Shown: positions 1 to 6,929 of the stretch, in pieces | Layout: every line of letters begins with the position of its first letter | Position numbering within the stretch: position 1 is the stretch's first letter | Translations under genes and position numbers: made by a program | Source: JAYPEY01 sp964519245 | GTDB taxonomy: Bacteria; Verrucomicrobiota; Verrucomicrobiia; Limisphaerales; JAYPEY01 | Length of the DNA stretch: 21,270 nt | NCBI GenBank assembly: GCA_964519245.1 | Contig: CAZFLK010000093.1 | Coordinates: 1-21,270, forward strand | Reading direction: 5' to 3' | The notes under the pieces: model-generated | The model's database searches: none | What the model was told of the DNA's origin: nothing | The model's input: the letters and a program-made list of their open reading frames with translations, nothing else

Positions 1-519
1 TACTACGAGCTCAAGAAGGACTCCGAGCATCTCTGCCGCAACCTGATCTACCCCGTGCCGGATACGCGCTTTCCGTTTCTTGGCGTCCACTTCACCCGCA
101 TGGCCCTCGGAGGCGTTGAGTGCGGTCCCAACGCCTCGGTCGCGTTCGACCGCGAGGGTTATCACAAGACGGACATCAATCTCCGAGACCTCGCCGAGTA
201 TCTCAGCTATCCCGGTTTTCTGAAGTTCGCGGCCAGGCATTGGCGGATCGGGATCGACGAATGGCGTCGCACCTTCAGCAAGGCCTTCTTCGTCAAAGCG
301 CTGCAACGCCTCATCCCCGAGATCACCGCCGATCACATCGAGCCCGCCCCGGCCGGCGTCCGCGCGCAGGCCGTCGCCCCGGACGGCAAGCTCGTGGATG
401 ACTTCGCCATCGAGGAACAACCGCGCATCGTCCACGCCATCAACTGCCCTTCCCCCGCAGCCACCTCGGCCCTGAGCGTGGGCAAAACCATCGCACACCG
501 CCTCGCAACCCGATTCTGA
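1..519 (+). CDS. lhgO: L-2-hydroxyglutarate oxidase, C-terminal part (5' end outside window)
   Basis: This is the last 172 codons of a FAD-dependent oxidase of the DAO family that oxidises L-2-hydroxyglutarate to 2-oxoglutarate and usually passes electrons to the membrane quinone pool. The frame is open from base 1. The recognisable LhgO/YgaF block is 'NLIYPVPD...FPFLGVHFTRM...VECGPNA', followed by a REGYHKTD segment. The C-terminal end, 'NCPSPAATSALSVGKTIA', is the usual glycine/serine-rich FAD-contacting tail. The N-terminal Rossmann GxGxxG motif would lie upstream of the window. The gene ends normally with TGA. About 190 bp without a clear gene separates it from the next coding frame, so it is probably not co-transcribed with the DUF5060 gene. 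The family call is firm; the exact 2-hydroxyacid substrate is inferred. Confidence 0.86.
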   Translation, partial: YYELKKDSEHLCRNLIYPVPDTRFPFLGVHFTRMALGGVECGPNASVAFDREGYHKTDINLRDLAEYLSYPGFLKFAARHWRIGIDEWRRTFSKAFFVKALQRLIPEITADHIEPAPAGVRAQAVAPDGKLVDDFAIEEQPRIVHAINCPSPAATSALSVGKTIAHRLATRF

Positions 520-705
520 CGCCCGCCCTCCGTCCTGACATTGGCCGGCGCACATGCCTGGCGTTTTACAGGGCAAGCCTTGCGTTCTGAGACGCTCACG
601 ATTGTCGCGCGAGGAGGCGCCTGCTGCCGCTTGAGCCTATCAGGAGAGGCAGCCATTCCGGCTTGAAAACCGCGCCCCAACTTCCGCATCGCCAACCCAT
701 CGACG

Positions 706-3700
706 ATCCGTAAACTCCCGCGCATACCGATACGAGCCCTCCCATTCATTGCCTGCGCCTTCACTGCGATTGTCGCGCAAGCCGCGACCTCGGATTCTCC
801 GATCGCCTCCGACGACTTGGTCTTCGCTGAGAAGAACGGCGTCCTTGCCATCGAGGCGGAACACTTCTTCAAGCAGACCCAGTCCGACATCCGCGCGTGG
901 CATCTGACGACGGCTGCCAGGCAGCACAAGGCCGGCAACGACGCCGACCCCGCCCACGTCATCGGCTCCAGCGGCGGAGCGTATCTCGAGATCCTGCCCG
1001 ACACCCGCCACCACCATGGGCACAAGCTGATTCGTGGAGAGAACTTCTCCCCGGAACCGGGCAAGATCGGCGTCCTGCACTACAAGGCCCACTTCACGAC
1101 GCCCGGCCGCTACCACGTCTGGGTTTGCGCCCATTCCACCGGCAGCGAGGACAATGGCATCCACGTCGGCCTGAATGGCGAATGGCCCGCCTCCGGCCAA
1201 CGCATGCAATGGTGCCAGGGCAAACGCTCCTGGCGCTGGGAAAGCGCCCAACGCACCGAGAAGAACCACTGCGGCGAACACGGTAAGATCTGGCTCGACA
1301 TCCCCTCGCCCGGCGAGCACGTCATCCAATTCTCCATGCGCGAGGATGGCTTCGAGTTCGACAAGTTCTTCCTGACCAGGGATCCCAAGTTCGGCCGCCC
1401 CGACGGATCCGGCCCCATATCCATGGTGAAAAGCGGCAACGCGCCCAAGCCCTTTGCCGTCCCCGCCGAGTACCGGGACCCCGCTCCCAAGGCGAAACCC
1501 GCAGATCAAAAAGGAAAAGGAAAGGGCAAGGGAAAGGGCAAGGGGAAAGCCAAGGCTCGCCAAGGCGTCAGCGCAAAAGGGCTCACCCTGCCCGCCGCCA
1601 GCTTCCCGATCAACGGCTCCAACTACTACGTGGACCAGGGCAAGTGGCTGGCGATCAATCCGGACCGCCATAAGACCGCCAAGACCACGACTCCCTTCCC
1701 ATTTCCGAGCGGCAAGTATCACGTCAAGTTGCGCATCGTCGGCGAGAACGACGGACAATCGACCTACTCTGTCTCGGCCAACGATTCCACGATTGGCGAC
1801 TTCGAGGCCCCCAAGAGCGCCCAGATGTATGAGGAGGGCCCGCAATTCGCGGCAACCTGGAGGAACGTCGAACTCGGCCTGGGCGACGTGATTACGGTCC
1901 GCTCAACCATCGCCTCCGCCGACGGCAAGGAATACAGCCGCGCGTGCTGGGTCGGATTGGATTTCGCTCCCGCCGACGCCAAGACGCAACAGGCGGTCAA
2001 CAAACATGCCAGCGCCAATGCCGATCCTTTGTCCGCGCCCCGGGTGACAACGCTTTCGGGCCGATCCAACCAAGTCGCGGCGATCGGCTTGAACGTTCTG
2101 CCCCGCAAACCCGACGGCCAGGGCGCGGTCGCCATCACCGGCGAACTGAAGCAGTGGCACAAGGTCACACTCACGCTCGACGGCCCCTTCGCGCACGAAC
2201 AGGACGCCGCCTTGAATCCGTTCACCGACTACAACCTGACCGTCACCTTCAAGCATGAGTCCGGGTTTCCCTATTACGACGTCCCCGGCTACTTCGCCGC
2301 CGATGGCGACGCAGGCAACTCCTCCGCTGAGTCCGGCACGAAATGGCGCGCGCATCTCTCCCCCGACAAACCCGGCAACTGGCATTACCGGATCTCCTTC
2401 GTCAAGGGCCCGCAAGCCGCGCTCGGCCGCGGCGACTTCGCCGTTCTCAAACCCTATCACGGCACGGAAGGAACCTTCACCGTCGGCAAGTCAGACAAGG
2501 CAGGCCGTGACCTGCGCGGCAAGGGACGACTGCAGTATGTCGGCAAACGCTACCTGCAATTCGCGGGCGACAAGTCCTGGTTCCTGAAGGTCGGGGCCGA
2601 TGCGCCCGAGACCTTTCTGGGCTACGCCGACTTCGACAACACCATCGCCGGCAAGGCGCAAAAGGTTCCTCTCAAGACCTGGGCGCCGCACCGCAAGGAC
2701 TGGCGCAAAGGCGATCCCACCTGGAAAAGCGGCAAGGGCAAGGGAATGATCGGCGCGATCAACTACCTGTCCGGCAAGGGCTGCAATGTCTTCTCGTTCC
2801 TGACCTACAACGCCGGCGGCGACGGCGACAACGTCTGGCCCTTCGTCTCCCGCAATGACAAACTCCACTACGACTGCTCCAAGCTCGATCAATGGGGCGT
2901 CGTCTTCGACCACGGCACGGCCAAAGGCATGTATCTGCACTTCAAGTTGCAGGAAACCGAGATGGATGACAATCGTCGCGGCCATCGCGACAAGCGGGCC
3001 GGCAATGTGCCAACCTCGCTCGACGGCGGCAAGTTGGGCCCCGAACGCCGGCTCTACTGCCGTGAGATCGTCGCCCGCTTCGGTCACAACCTCGCCCTCA
3101 ACTGGAATCTCGGCGAGGAGAACACCCAGTCCACCGAGGAACAGACGGCCATGATCGATTGGCTGCGCGCCATGGATCCCTACGACCACCACACCGTCGT
3201 CCACACCTTCCCCAATGAACAGGATCAGATCTACCAGGCGCTCATCGGCGACAAGTCCTCGTTGACCGGAACCTCGCTCCAGAACAGCGCGCTGAAAGAC
3301 ACGCACTGGCAGACCGTCAAATGGGTCGAAGCCTCCGCGAAGGCCGGCAAGCCCTGGGTGGTCGCCTTCGACGAATCCGGCTCCGCCGCCCACGCGCAAT
3401 GCCCGGACCTCGGCTACCAAGGCTTCGATGGGCATGACAAGGACGGCAAGATGGCCCACACCCAACACGAAGTCCGCAAGCAGACCTTGTGGGGCAACCT
3501 CATGGCCGGCGGCGGCGGTCTCGAATATTATTTCGGCTACAAGTTCGTCGAGAATGACCTGGTCTGCGAGGACTGGCGCAGCCGCGACCAGAGCTGGGAC
3601 TACTGCCGCATCGCCATCAACTTCTTCCACGACAACAAGATCCCCTTCTGGGAAATGGCTCCCGCCGACGCCTTGGTCGGCAATGCGGACAGCAAATCCA

Positions 3701-3939
3701 ACGACAAGTATTGCCTCGCCGACACGGGCAAGGTTCATGTCGTCTACCTCGCCAACGGCGGACCCGCCGAACTGGATCTCACCGGCGCCAAGGGCGACTT
3801 CAAGGTCAGTTGGTTCAATCCCCGCGCCGGCGGCGCGCTGCAATCAGGCTCCGTCAAATCGGTCAAAGGCGGCGGCAAGGTCAGCCTCGGCAACCCGCCC
3901 AGCGATCCGAAGCAGGACTGGGTGGTCTTGGTGCGTTGA
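706..3939 (+). CDS. Secreted multidomain DUF5060 glycoside-hydrolase-like protein
   Basis: A large exported protein, probably a glycosidase acting on polysaccharide. Modules in order: a signal peptide (706-780; basic RKLPRIPIR, hydrophobic ALPFIACAFTAIV, then AQA cleavage); a CBM6/35- or malectin-like beta-sandwich (about 840-1380); a Lys-Gly linker (1510-1545); a second carbohydrate-binding-like sandwich (about 1580-1970); a DUF5060 domain (about 2130-2400, 'ALNPFTDYNLTVTF'); and a TIM-barrel-like region (about 2520-3680). The C-terminal beta domain ends 'WFNPRAGG...QDWVVLVR', resembling the collagen-binding-like domain (PF12904) of apiosidase/DUF4038-type hydrolases. Candidate catalytic acids are the Glu pair in WNLGEEN (3115-3120) and Glu in AFDES (3373). 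The start is uncertain: the first canonical start codon is TTG 817, which would remove the signal peptide. The frame is open from 667, and ATC 706 is the best-placed start. Substrate is unknown. Confidence 0.82.
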   Translation: MRKLPRIPIRALPFIACAFTAIVAQAATSDSPIASDDLVFAEKNGVLAIEAEHFFKQTQSDIRAWHLTTAARQHKAGNDADPAHVIGSSGGAYLEILPDTRHHHGHKLIRGENFSPEPGKIGVLHYKAHFTTPGRYHVWVCAHSTGSEDNGIHVGLNGEWPASGQRMQWCQGKRSWRWESAQRTEKNHCGEHGKIWLDIPSPGEHVIQFSMREDGFEFDKFFLTRDPKFGRPDGSGPISMVKSGNAPKPFAVPAEYRDPAPKAKPADQKGKGKGKGKGKGKAKARQGVSAKGLTLPAASFPINGSNYYVDQGKWLAINPDRHKTAKTTTPFPFPSGKYHVKLRIVGENDGQSTYSVSANDSTIGDFEAPKSAQMYEEGPQFAATWRNVELGLGDVITVRSTIASADGKEYSRACWVGLDFAPADAKTQQAVNKHASANADPLSAPRVTTLSGRSNQVAAIGLNVLPRKPDGQGAVAITGELKQWHKVTLTLDGPFAHEQDAALNPFTDYNLTVTFKHESGFPYYDVPGYFAADGDAGNSSAESGTKWRAHLSPDKPGNWHYRISFVKGPQAALGRGDFAVLKPYHGTEGTFTVGKSDKAGRDLRGKGRLQYVGKRYLQFAGDKSWFLKVGADAPETFLGYADFDNTIAGKAQKVPLKTWAPHRKDWRKGDPTWKSGKGKGMIGAINYLSGKGCNVFSFLTYNAGGDGDNVWPFVSRNDKLHYDCSKLDQWGVVFDHGTAKGMYLHFKLQETEMDDNRRGHRDKRAGNVPTSLDGGKLGPERRLYCREIVARFGHNLALNWNLGEENTQSTEEQTAMIDWLRAMDPYDHHTVVHTFPNEQDQIYQALIGDKSSLTGTSLQNSALKDTHWQTVKWVEASAKAGKPWVVAFDESGSAAHAQCPDLGYQGFDGHDKDGKMAHTQHEVRKQTLWGNLMAGGGGLEYYFGYKFVENDLVCEDWRSRDQSWDYCRIAINFFHDNKIPFWEMAPADALVGNADSKSNDKYCLADTGKVHVVYLANGGPAELDLTGAKGDFKVSWFNPRAGGALQSGSVKSVKGGGKVSLGNPPSDPKQDWVVLVR
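1510..1545 (+). repeat. Six Lys-Gly dipeptide repeats in a linker (36 bp polypurine-rich tract)
   Basis: Twelve codons alternate AAA/AAG with GGN, giving six consecutive Lys-Gly units between the two carbohydrate-binding-like modules of the DUF5060 protein. The third positions differ between units, so it is not a perfect 6-bp tandem array, but the strand is almost entirely purine. It probably forms a flexible, strongly basic linker. Confidence 0.85.
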
Positions 3940-4091
3940 GTTCACAGCTTTCAGCGTTCGCTCCATTCCTAGAACGGCCGTTCGGAACCCTGACGCCCGC
4001 GGACAGGGCTCCGGCCGCGGTTGTCGTATTCCACCTGCCCGCACTTCCAACGCTTGCGGACCGGACTGCTTTCCGATTCCATGCTGAAGTC

Positions 4092-5204
4092 ATGAATCCA
4101 CCCCGCCCAATGATTCACTTCGTCTTTTGTGTCTTGGCCTCCCTGTTTGCCGCCAACACGTTGGGGGCCCCGCAGTCCCCCTATCCTCCCAGTCCTGTCA
4201 TTGCGTCCGTCAAATTCGATTTTGCCACGCACAAGCGCCTCGCGCCGGGCAGCGACAACTGGCCCACGACCTGGGCGGATGACGACCGCATCTATTCCGC
4301 CTGGGGCGATGGTGGCGGTTTCGGCGGCAGCAACAGCAAAGGCCGGGTCAAACTGGGCGTCGCCCGGATCGACGGCGAGAGCGACGCCTACCGCGGCCGC
4401 AACATCTGGGGCGGGGTCAACCCCGCGAACCCGGTTCAATTTGAGGGGAAGAGCTACGGAATCCTCTGCGTGGACGCCGTGCTCTACATGTGGGTCGCCA
4501 ACCAGCCCAACCCGCACCTGCGTGAATCGCGAATCGCCGTTTCCCACGATCACGGCGCCACCTGGCGCCTCGCGCCTTGGGCCTTCACGTTCGCAGACAA
4601 CCTCACCATTCCAACCTTCCTGAATTTCGGGCGGGATTACGAGGGTTCCCGCGACAGCTACGTCTACAGCTACTGCATTCACCCAACCTGGGGACCTCGA
4701 AACGCCGAGAACCGTTACGGATTCGATGTCCACAAACCCGGCCGGGTCTATCTGGTTCGCTCGCCCAAAAACGCCATTCTGCAACGGGGAGAAGTTCAGT
4801 TCTTCGCCGGATTCGACGATGACAAGCGCCCCATCTGGTCTTACGAAGCGACCAGCAAGCGCGCCGTATTCGAGGATCCGAACGGCGTCGGCTGGAATCT
4901 CAGCGTGAGCTACAACCCAGGCTTGAAACGCTACCTCCTCTGCACCGAACACGACGCCACCCACGCCGGTCGATTCGGACTGTTCGACGCCCCCGAACCC
5001 TGGGGCCCCTGGACAACCGTCGCCTATGAGGAATCCTGGGGCGCCGATCACGTGGAAGTCTCGTCCTTCTACTGGAGTTTCCCGGCCAAATGGCTGCGCA
5101 GCAACGGCCGCGAATTCACCCTGGTCTTTACCGGCAAGAACTCGAACGACTCCTGGAACACGGTCGACGGCCGATTCGTCCCCCGTCTTCCGACGACTCG
5201 CTGA
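4092..5204 (+). CDS. Secreted DUF4185 domain protein
   Basis: A 370-residue exported protein. The N-terminus MNPPRPMIHFVFCVLASLFAANTLGA is a typical signal peptide, cleaved near LGA-PQ, which supports ATG 4092 over the longer open frame upstream. ATG 4110 is an alternative start. The body matches DUF4185, a family predicted to fold as a beta-propeller and often found with sugar-degrading enzymes. Recognisable blocks are 'SDNWPTTWADDDRIYSAWGDG' (split here by eye at residues 54-74), 'SRIAVSHDHGATWRL', and the C-terminal 'YWSFPAKWLRSNGREFTLVFTG'. It follows the DUF5060 gene on the same strand after 152 bp, so the two may serve the same glycan pathway. No catalytic residue can be assigned and the activity of the family is not established. 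Confidence 0.8.
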   Translation: MNPPRPMIHFVFCVLASLFAANTLGAPQSPYPPSPVIASVKFDFATHKRLAPGSDNWPTTWADDDRIYSAWGDGGGFGGSNSKGRVKLGVARIDGESDAYRGRNIWGGVNPANPVQFEGKSYGILCVDAVLYMWVANQPNPHLRESRIAVSHDHGATWRLAPWAFTFADNLTIPTFLNFGRDYEGSRDSYVYSYCIHPTWGPRNAENRYGFDVHKPGRVYLVRSPKNAILQRGEVQFFAGFDDDKRPIWSYEATSKRAVFEDPNGVGWNLSVSYNPGLKRYLLCTEHDATHAGRFGLFDAPEPWGPWTTVAYEESWGADHVEVSSFYWSFPAKWLRSNGREFTLVFTGKNSNDSWNTVDGRFVPRLPTTR

Positions 5205-5241
5205 GCGACCGCGACGTCGCAATCGGAATGCGAGGCTCCAT

Positions 5242-5505
5242 CTACAATTCCTCGTTTCCAACAGACTTCTCGATCAGTTCGCGAAAGCGATCGAACTCCG
5301 CTTTCGATTCCCCGGGATTCGCCAGGCTGTCTGACTCACGGTCCGCAAGGCTCTCCAATCGGTCGCGAACAGCGCCCTCGATAGCAGCGCCCTCAGGAAC
5401 CCTTTCCAGAAAGGCCAGGATCGAAATGTAGGCGGGCAATCGATGGTCGATCCAGCTGTAGCGACCATCGTGGGAGAGCGCAGCCTTCACGTGCCTCGGA
5501 AACAA
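5242..5505 (-). pseudogene. Hypothetical ORF, probably the out-of-frame C-terminal piece of a disrupted gene
   Basis: An 87-residue minus-strand frame, starting at a weak TTG codon (5505) and ending ...FRELIEKSVGNEEL. The middle, 'WIDHRLPAYISILAFLERVPEGAAIEGAV', has the look of real protein sequence, and the tail is rich in Asp/Glu/Arg and probably helical. It overlaps the 3' part of the membrane-protein ORF at 5393-5719 in another frame, and it has no convincing start of its own. It may be the downstream half of one gene broken by a frameshift or internal deletion. A separate small gene is the alternative. I do not recognise a family. Confidence 0.4.
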
Positions 5506-5719
5506 TCGAAAAGATCAGGAAGGACGAAATCAGCGAGAACAGCAGATTACCAAACAACCAAAGCGGGGTCTCGCCGATCCAAGTCTGGTCGTAGTTCCGC
5601 GCAATCGCCGCCGTCAGCGTCAATCCCGCCCCGGTCCATAGCGTTCCGCTGCCGCGCGCCGCCGAGGCAATCGCATCGCGGCGACCAAACTGAAATCGTA
5701 GAATCTGTCCGGCAGTCAT
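5393..5719 (-). pseudogene. Small membrane protein with 'ARNYDQTWIGE' motif, probably frameshifted or truncated
   Basis: From ATG 5719 the product begins MTAGQILRFQFGRRDAI. A hydrophobic stretch (GTLWTGAGLTLTAAIA) is followed by ARNYDQTWIGETPLWLFG and a second membrane segment (NLLFSLISSFLIFSIV). From memory this resembles the N-terminus of a longer multi-spanning membrane protein family common in Verrucomicrobiota; that could not be checked. After the second segment the sequence turns into low-quality, Arg/Pro-rich text and stops at 5393. The plausible continuation is in another frame (5505 to 5242). A GGGAG lies about 13 nt before the ATG. I read it as a decaying gene. The open frame extends upstream to 5824, but that extension has no hallmark of coding sequence. 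Confidence 0.5.
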
Positions 5720-5851
5720 GCGTTGCGCCAAACTCCCGCAGCCCTCCCGCCTTGGCAAGCGGAAGAAACGTTGCAGAATAAGGGAATCCCCTATCCTTCC
5801 CTCCATGAGTCGCCCGATGCACAAGATTGATCGTCATCATAAAATCGGATC

Positions 5852-6052
5852 ATGGAAATAAACCCAGCCATCAAGAAGTCCGACAAGGTTGTACGCCTGC
5901 TGAACCGACCGGCGCCCCCCTTGGCCTCCCGCACGGAATCCGCTCCCGCCGATCGGCATGCGGCCCGCGCCAGCGAGATGTCCAAGCTGCTCCAAAGGAT
6001 CCTCGATCAGAAATCCTCGGGCACACCGCGCCATTGGGGCATCAACGAGTAG
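5852..6052 (+). CDS. Small hypothetical protein (66 aa)
   Basis: An ATG-started frame, divergent from the membrane-protein remnant. The product starts MEINPAIKKSDKVVRLLNRP, is rich in Ala/Arg/Lys, has a probable helix (HAARASEMSKLLQRILDQK) and ends SSGTPRHWGINE. There is no membrane segment and I recognise no family. The polar helix and cleanly ending tail make it more protein-like than the shadow frames around it, but there is no good ribosome binding site. It could be a real small gene or chance. Confidence 0.35.
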   Translation: MEINPAIKKSDKVVRLLNRPAPPLASRTESAPADRHAARASEMSKLLQRILDQKSSGTPRHWGINE

Positions 6053-6111
6053 TCCCCGCCGGTGATACTCGCCTTGGCGAAACGACCTTCGTCGTGCGAC
6101 TGTTGTCTGTC

Positions 6112-6435
6112 ATGAACGAGCCAATGTCATCGGCGCTCGNNNNNNNNNNCGACTTGTTCGAATCGTTGCGCGCCCAGATCCAACTGGATCCGCAGGAAGT
6201 CTCCAACTGTGCCTACGCGGTATGGGAAGCCTGCGGTCGCCCCTTCGGACAGGACCAGGCCCACTGGTTCCAGGCGGAGGCACAACTCCTGTTCGACGCC
6301 GCCCAGGACCGTGGATTGCTGGACGCACGGAACGTGCCCGCGGAGAGCTCAACTTCGCATACCGGAGCGAAGAAAACCGGCTCCGCAAGACGCGCCCCCA
6401 GGCGCCCCCGAAAGCCCCAGAAAAAGAAAGCGTAG
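6112..6435 (+). CDS. DUF2934 family protein, interrupted by an assembly gap
   Basis: After the gap the frame reads DLFESLRAQIQLDPQEVSNCAYAVWEACGRPFGQDQAHWFQAEAQLLFDA, matching the DUF2934 pattern (A-Y-x-x-W-E-x-x-G-R-P-x-G-x-D-x-x-H-W-x-x-A-E). The Lys/Arg/Pro-rich end (...PRKPQKKKA) is also usual for these small proteins of unknown role. The start is put at ATG 6112, giving about 107 residues, but ten Ns at 6140-6149 separate that ATG from the domain. Since gap length is often arbitrary, the frame across it cannot be trusted and the true start may differ. Function is not known. Confidence 0.6.
   Translation: MNEPMSSALXXXXDLFESLRAQIQLDPQEVSNCAYAVWEACGRPFGQDQAHWFQAEAQLLFDAAQDRGLLDARNVPAESSTSHTGAKKTGSARRAPRRPRKPQKKKA
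6140..6149. other. Assembly gap (10 N)
   Basis: Ten consecutive undetermined bases, a typical scaffolding placeholder. Real gap size is unknown. It falls inside the 5' part of the DUF2934 gene. Confidence 0.98.
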
Positions 6436-6572
6436 CGGCAAGCGAGCGATTGACCGCCCCTGTGCTTGGTCGGGCCGACAACGCCCTTCCAATGCGGGCG
6501 CCTTTGCGGGCGCCATCCGATTGAACGAGGGCGGCATGGGAAACGTGCTTCCCCGTCCCTTGGACGTTGATA

Positions 6573-6733
6573 TGGGCTCGACGGAGTCTCTCCCCACCGG
6601 CTGCACGAACCATCCGTCAATAAGGAAGCGCTGTTGGCAGCGGAGTCGTGGGTCGCGGAGGCATGGAGCGAAAGGCGCTGCAGCTCGCGACAGCGAATCG
6701 AATAGCCGGTGGGGCGAGACTCCGTCGAGCCCA
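6573..6733. repeat. Inverted repeat: 30-bp arms, 29/30 matching, 101-bp spacer
   Basis: The left arm (6573-6602, beginning TGGGCTCGACGGAG) is the reverse complement of the right arm (6704-6733, ending CTCCGTCGAGCCCA), except for one base: A on the reversed left arm against C on the right. The spacer 6603-6703 is not coding-like and includes short GCGCTG/CAGCG motifs that could pair. The size (about 160 bp) and absence of a transposase suggest a MITE-like or REP/intergenic repeat unit, or a stable RNA stem. Copy number in the genome is unknown. I have a vague impression of similar repeats in Verrucomicrobiota, unverified. Confidence 0.75.
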
Positions 6734-6876
6734 CTTCGACACCCTGCAGGGGTGAAAGCTGCGAAAGAAAAGCTCTGCTGGTGAGCCATAGCCGACGCTG
6801 TGGTCAGGAAGACCTCTTTTCGTCGCTTTGTGACTTGGCATGGCGCCACCCGTTCATAATCGCGCCCTTTGCGGGT

Positions 6877-6894
6877 CGCCCAGCGCGCTGGGCG
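6877..6894. promoter_or_regulatory. 18-bp perfect palindrome upstream of the sugar-acid dehydratase gene
   Basis: CGCCCAGCGCGCTGGGCG reads the same on both strands and ends 35 bp before ATG 6930. Its position suits an operator for a dimeric regulator, or it may be part of the repeat-rich region upstream. No regulator gene is adjacent to support the operator idea. Confidence 0.35.
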
Positions 6895-6929
6895 CTTGCG
6901 TTCAGCGTCCAAACCCGGAGAATCCTCGC

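Larger units (their letters stand above)
6436..6929. other. Non-coding stretch rich in palindromes
   Basis: About 490 bp with no convincing gene on either strand. It contains a 10-bp direct repeat TGCGGGCGCC (6493-6502 and 6505-6514), a hairpin GGGAA-acgtgc-TTCCC (6538-6553), the long inverted repeat described separately (6573-6733), and an 18-bp perfect palindrome (6877-6894) just before the dehydratase gene. Open frames here on both strands share the same short peptides (WGETPSSP, MGSTES) only because the inverted repeat is read twice. Confidence 0.7.

Noticed and set aside
640..1845. Long minus-strand open frame (401 codons) opposite the DUF5060 gene
   Set aside because: It is antisense to a clear domain-bearing gene, is rich in Gly/Val/Ala/Asp as expected of the reverse frame of GC-rich coding DNA, and shows no motif.
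2491..3843. Minus-strand open frame of 450 codons
   Set aside because: Fully antisense to the catalytic region of the DUF5060 protein; composition is that of a reverse-complement shadow, with no start signal.
3711..4091. In-frame 5' extension of the DUF4185 gene
   Set aside because: It overlaps the end of the DUF5060 gene and would bury the signal peptide at 4092; the extension is Arg/Gln-rich shadow sequence.
5205..5241. GCGAC-cgcgac-GTCGC hairpin considered as a terminator after the DUF4185 gene
   Set aside because: Short stem with no following T-run; not enough to call.
3969..5261. Minus-strand open frame of 430 codons opposite the DUF4185 gene
   Set aside because: The plus strand encodes a signal peptide and a recognisable family; the minus frame has neither.
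6209..6912. Several overlapping ORFs on both strands sharing peptides such as WGETPSSP
   Set aside because: The shared peptides come from reading the two arms of the inverted repeat at 6573-6733; no start signals or conserved domains.
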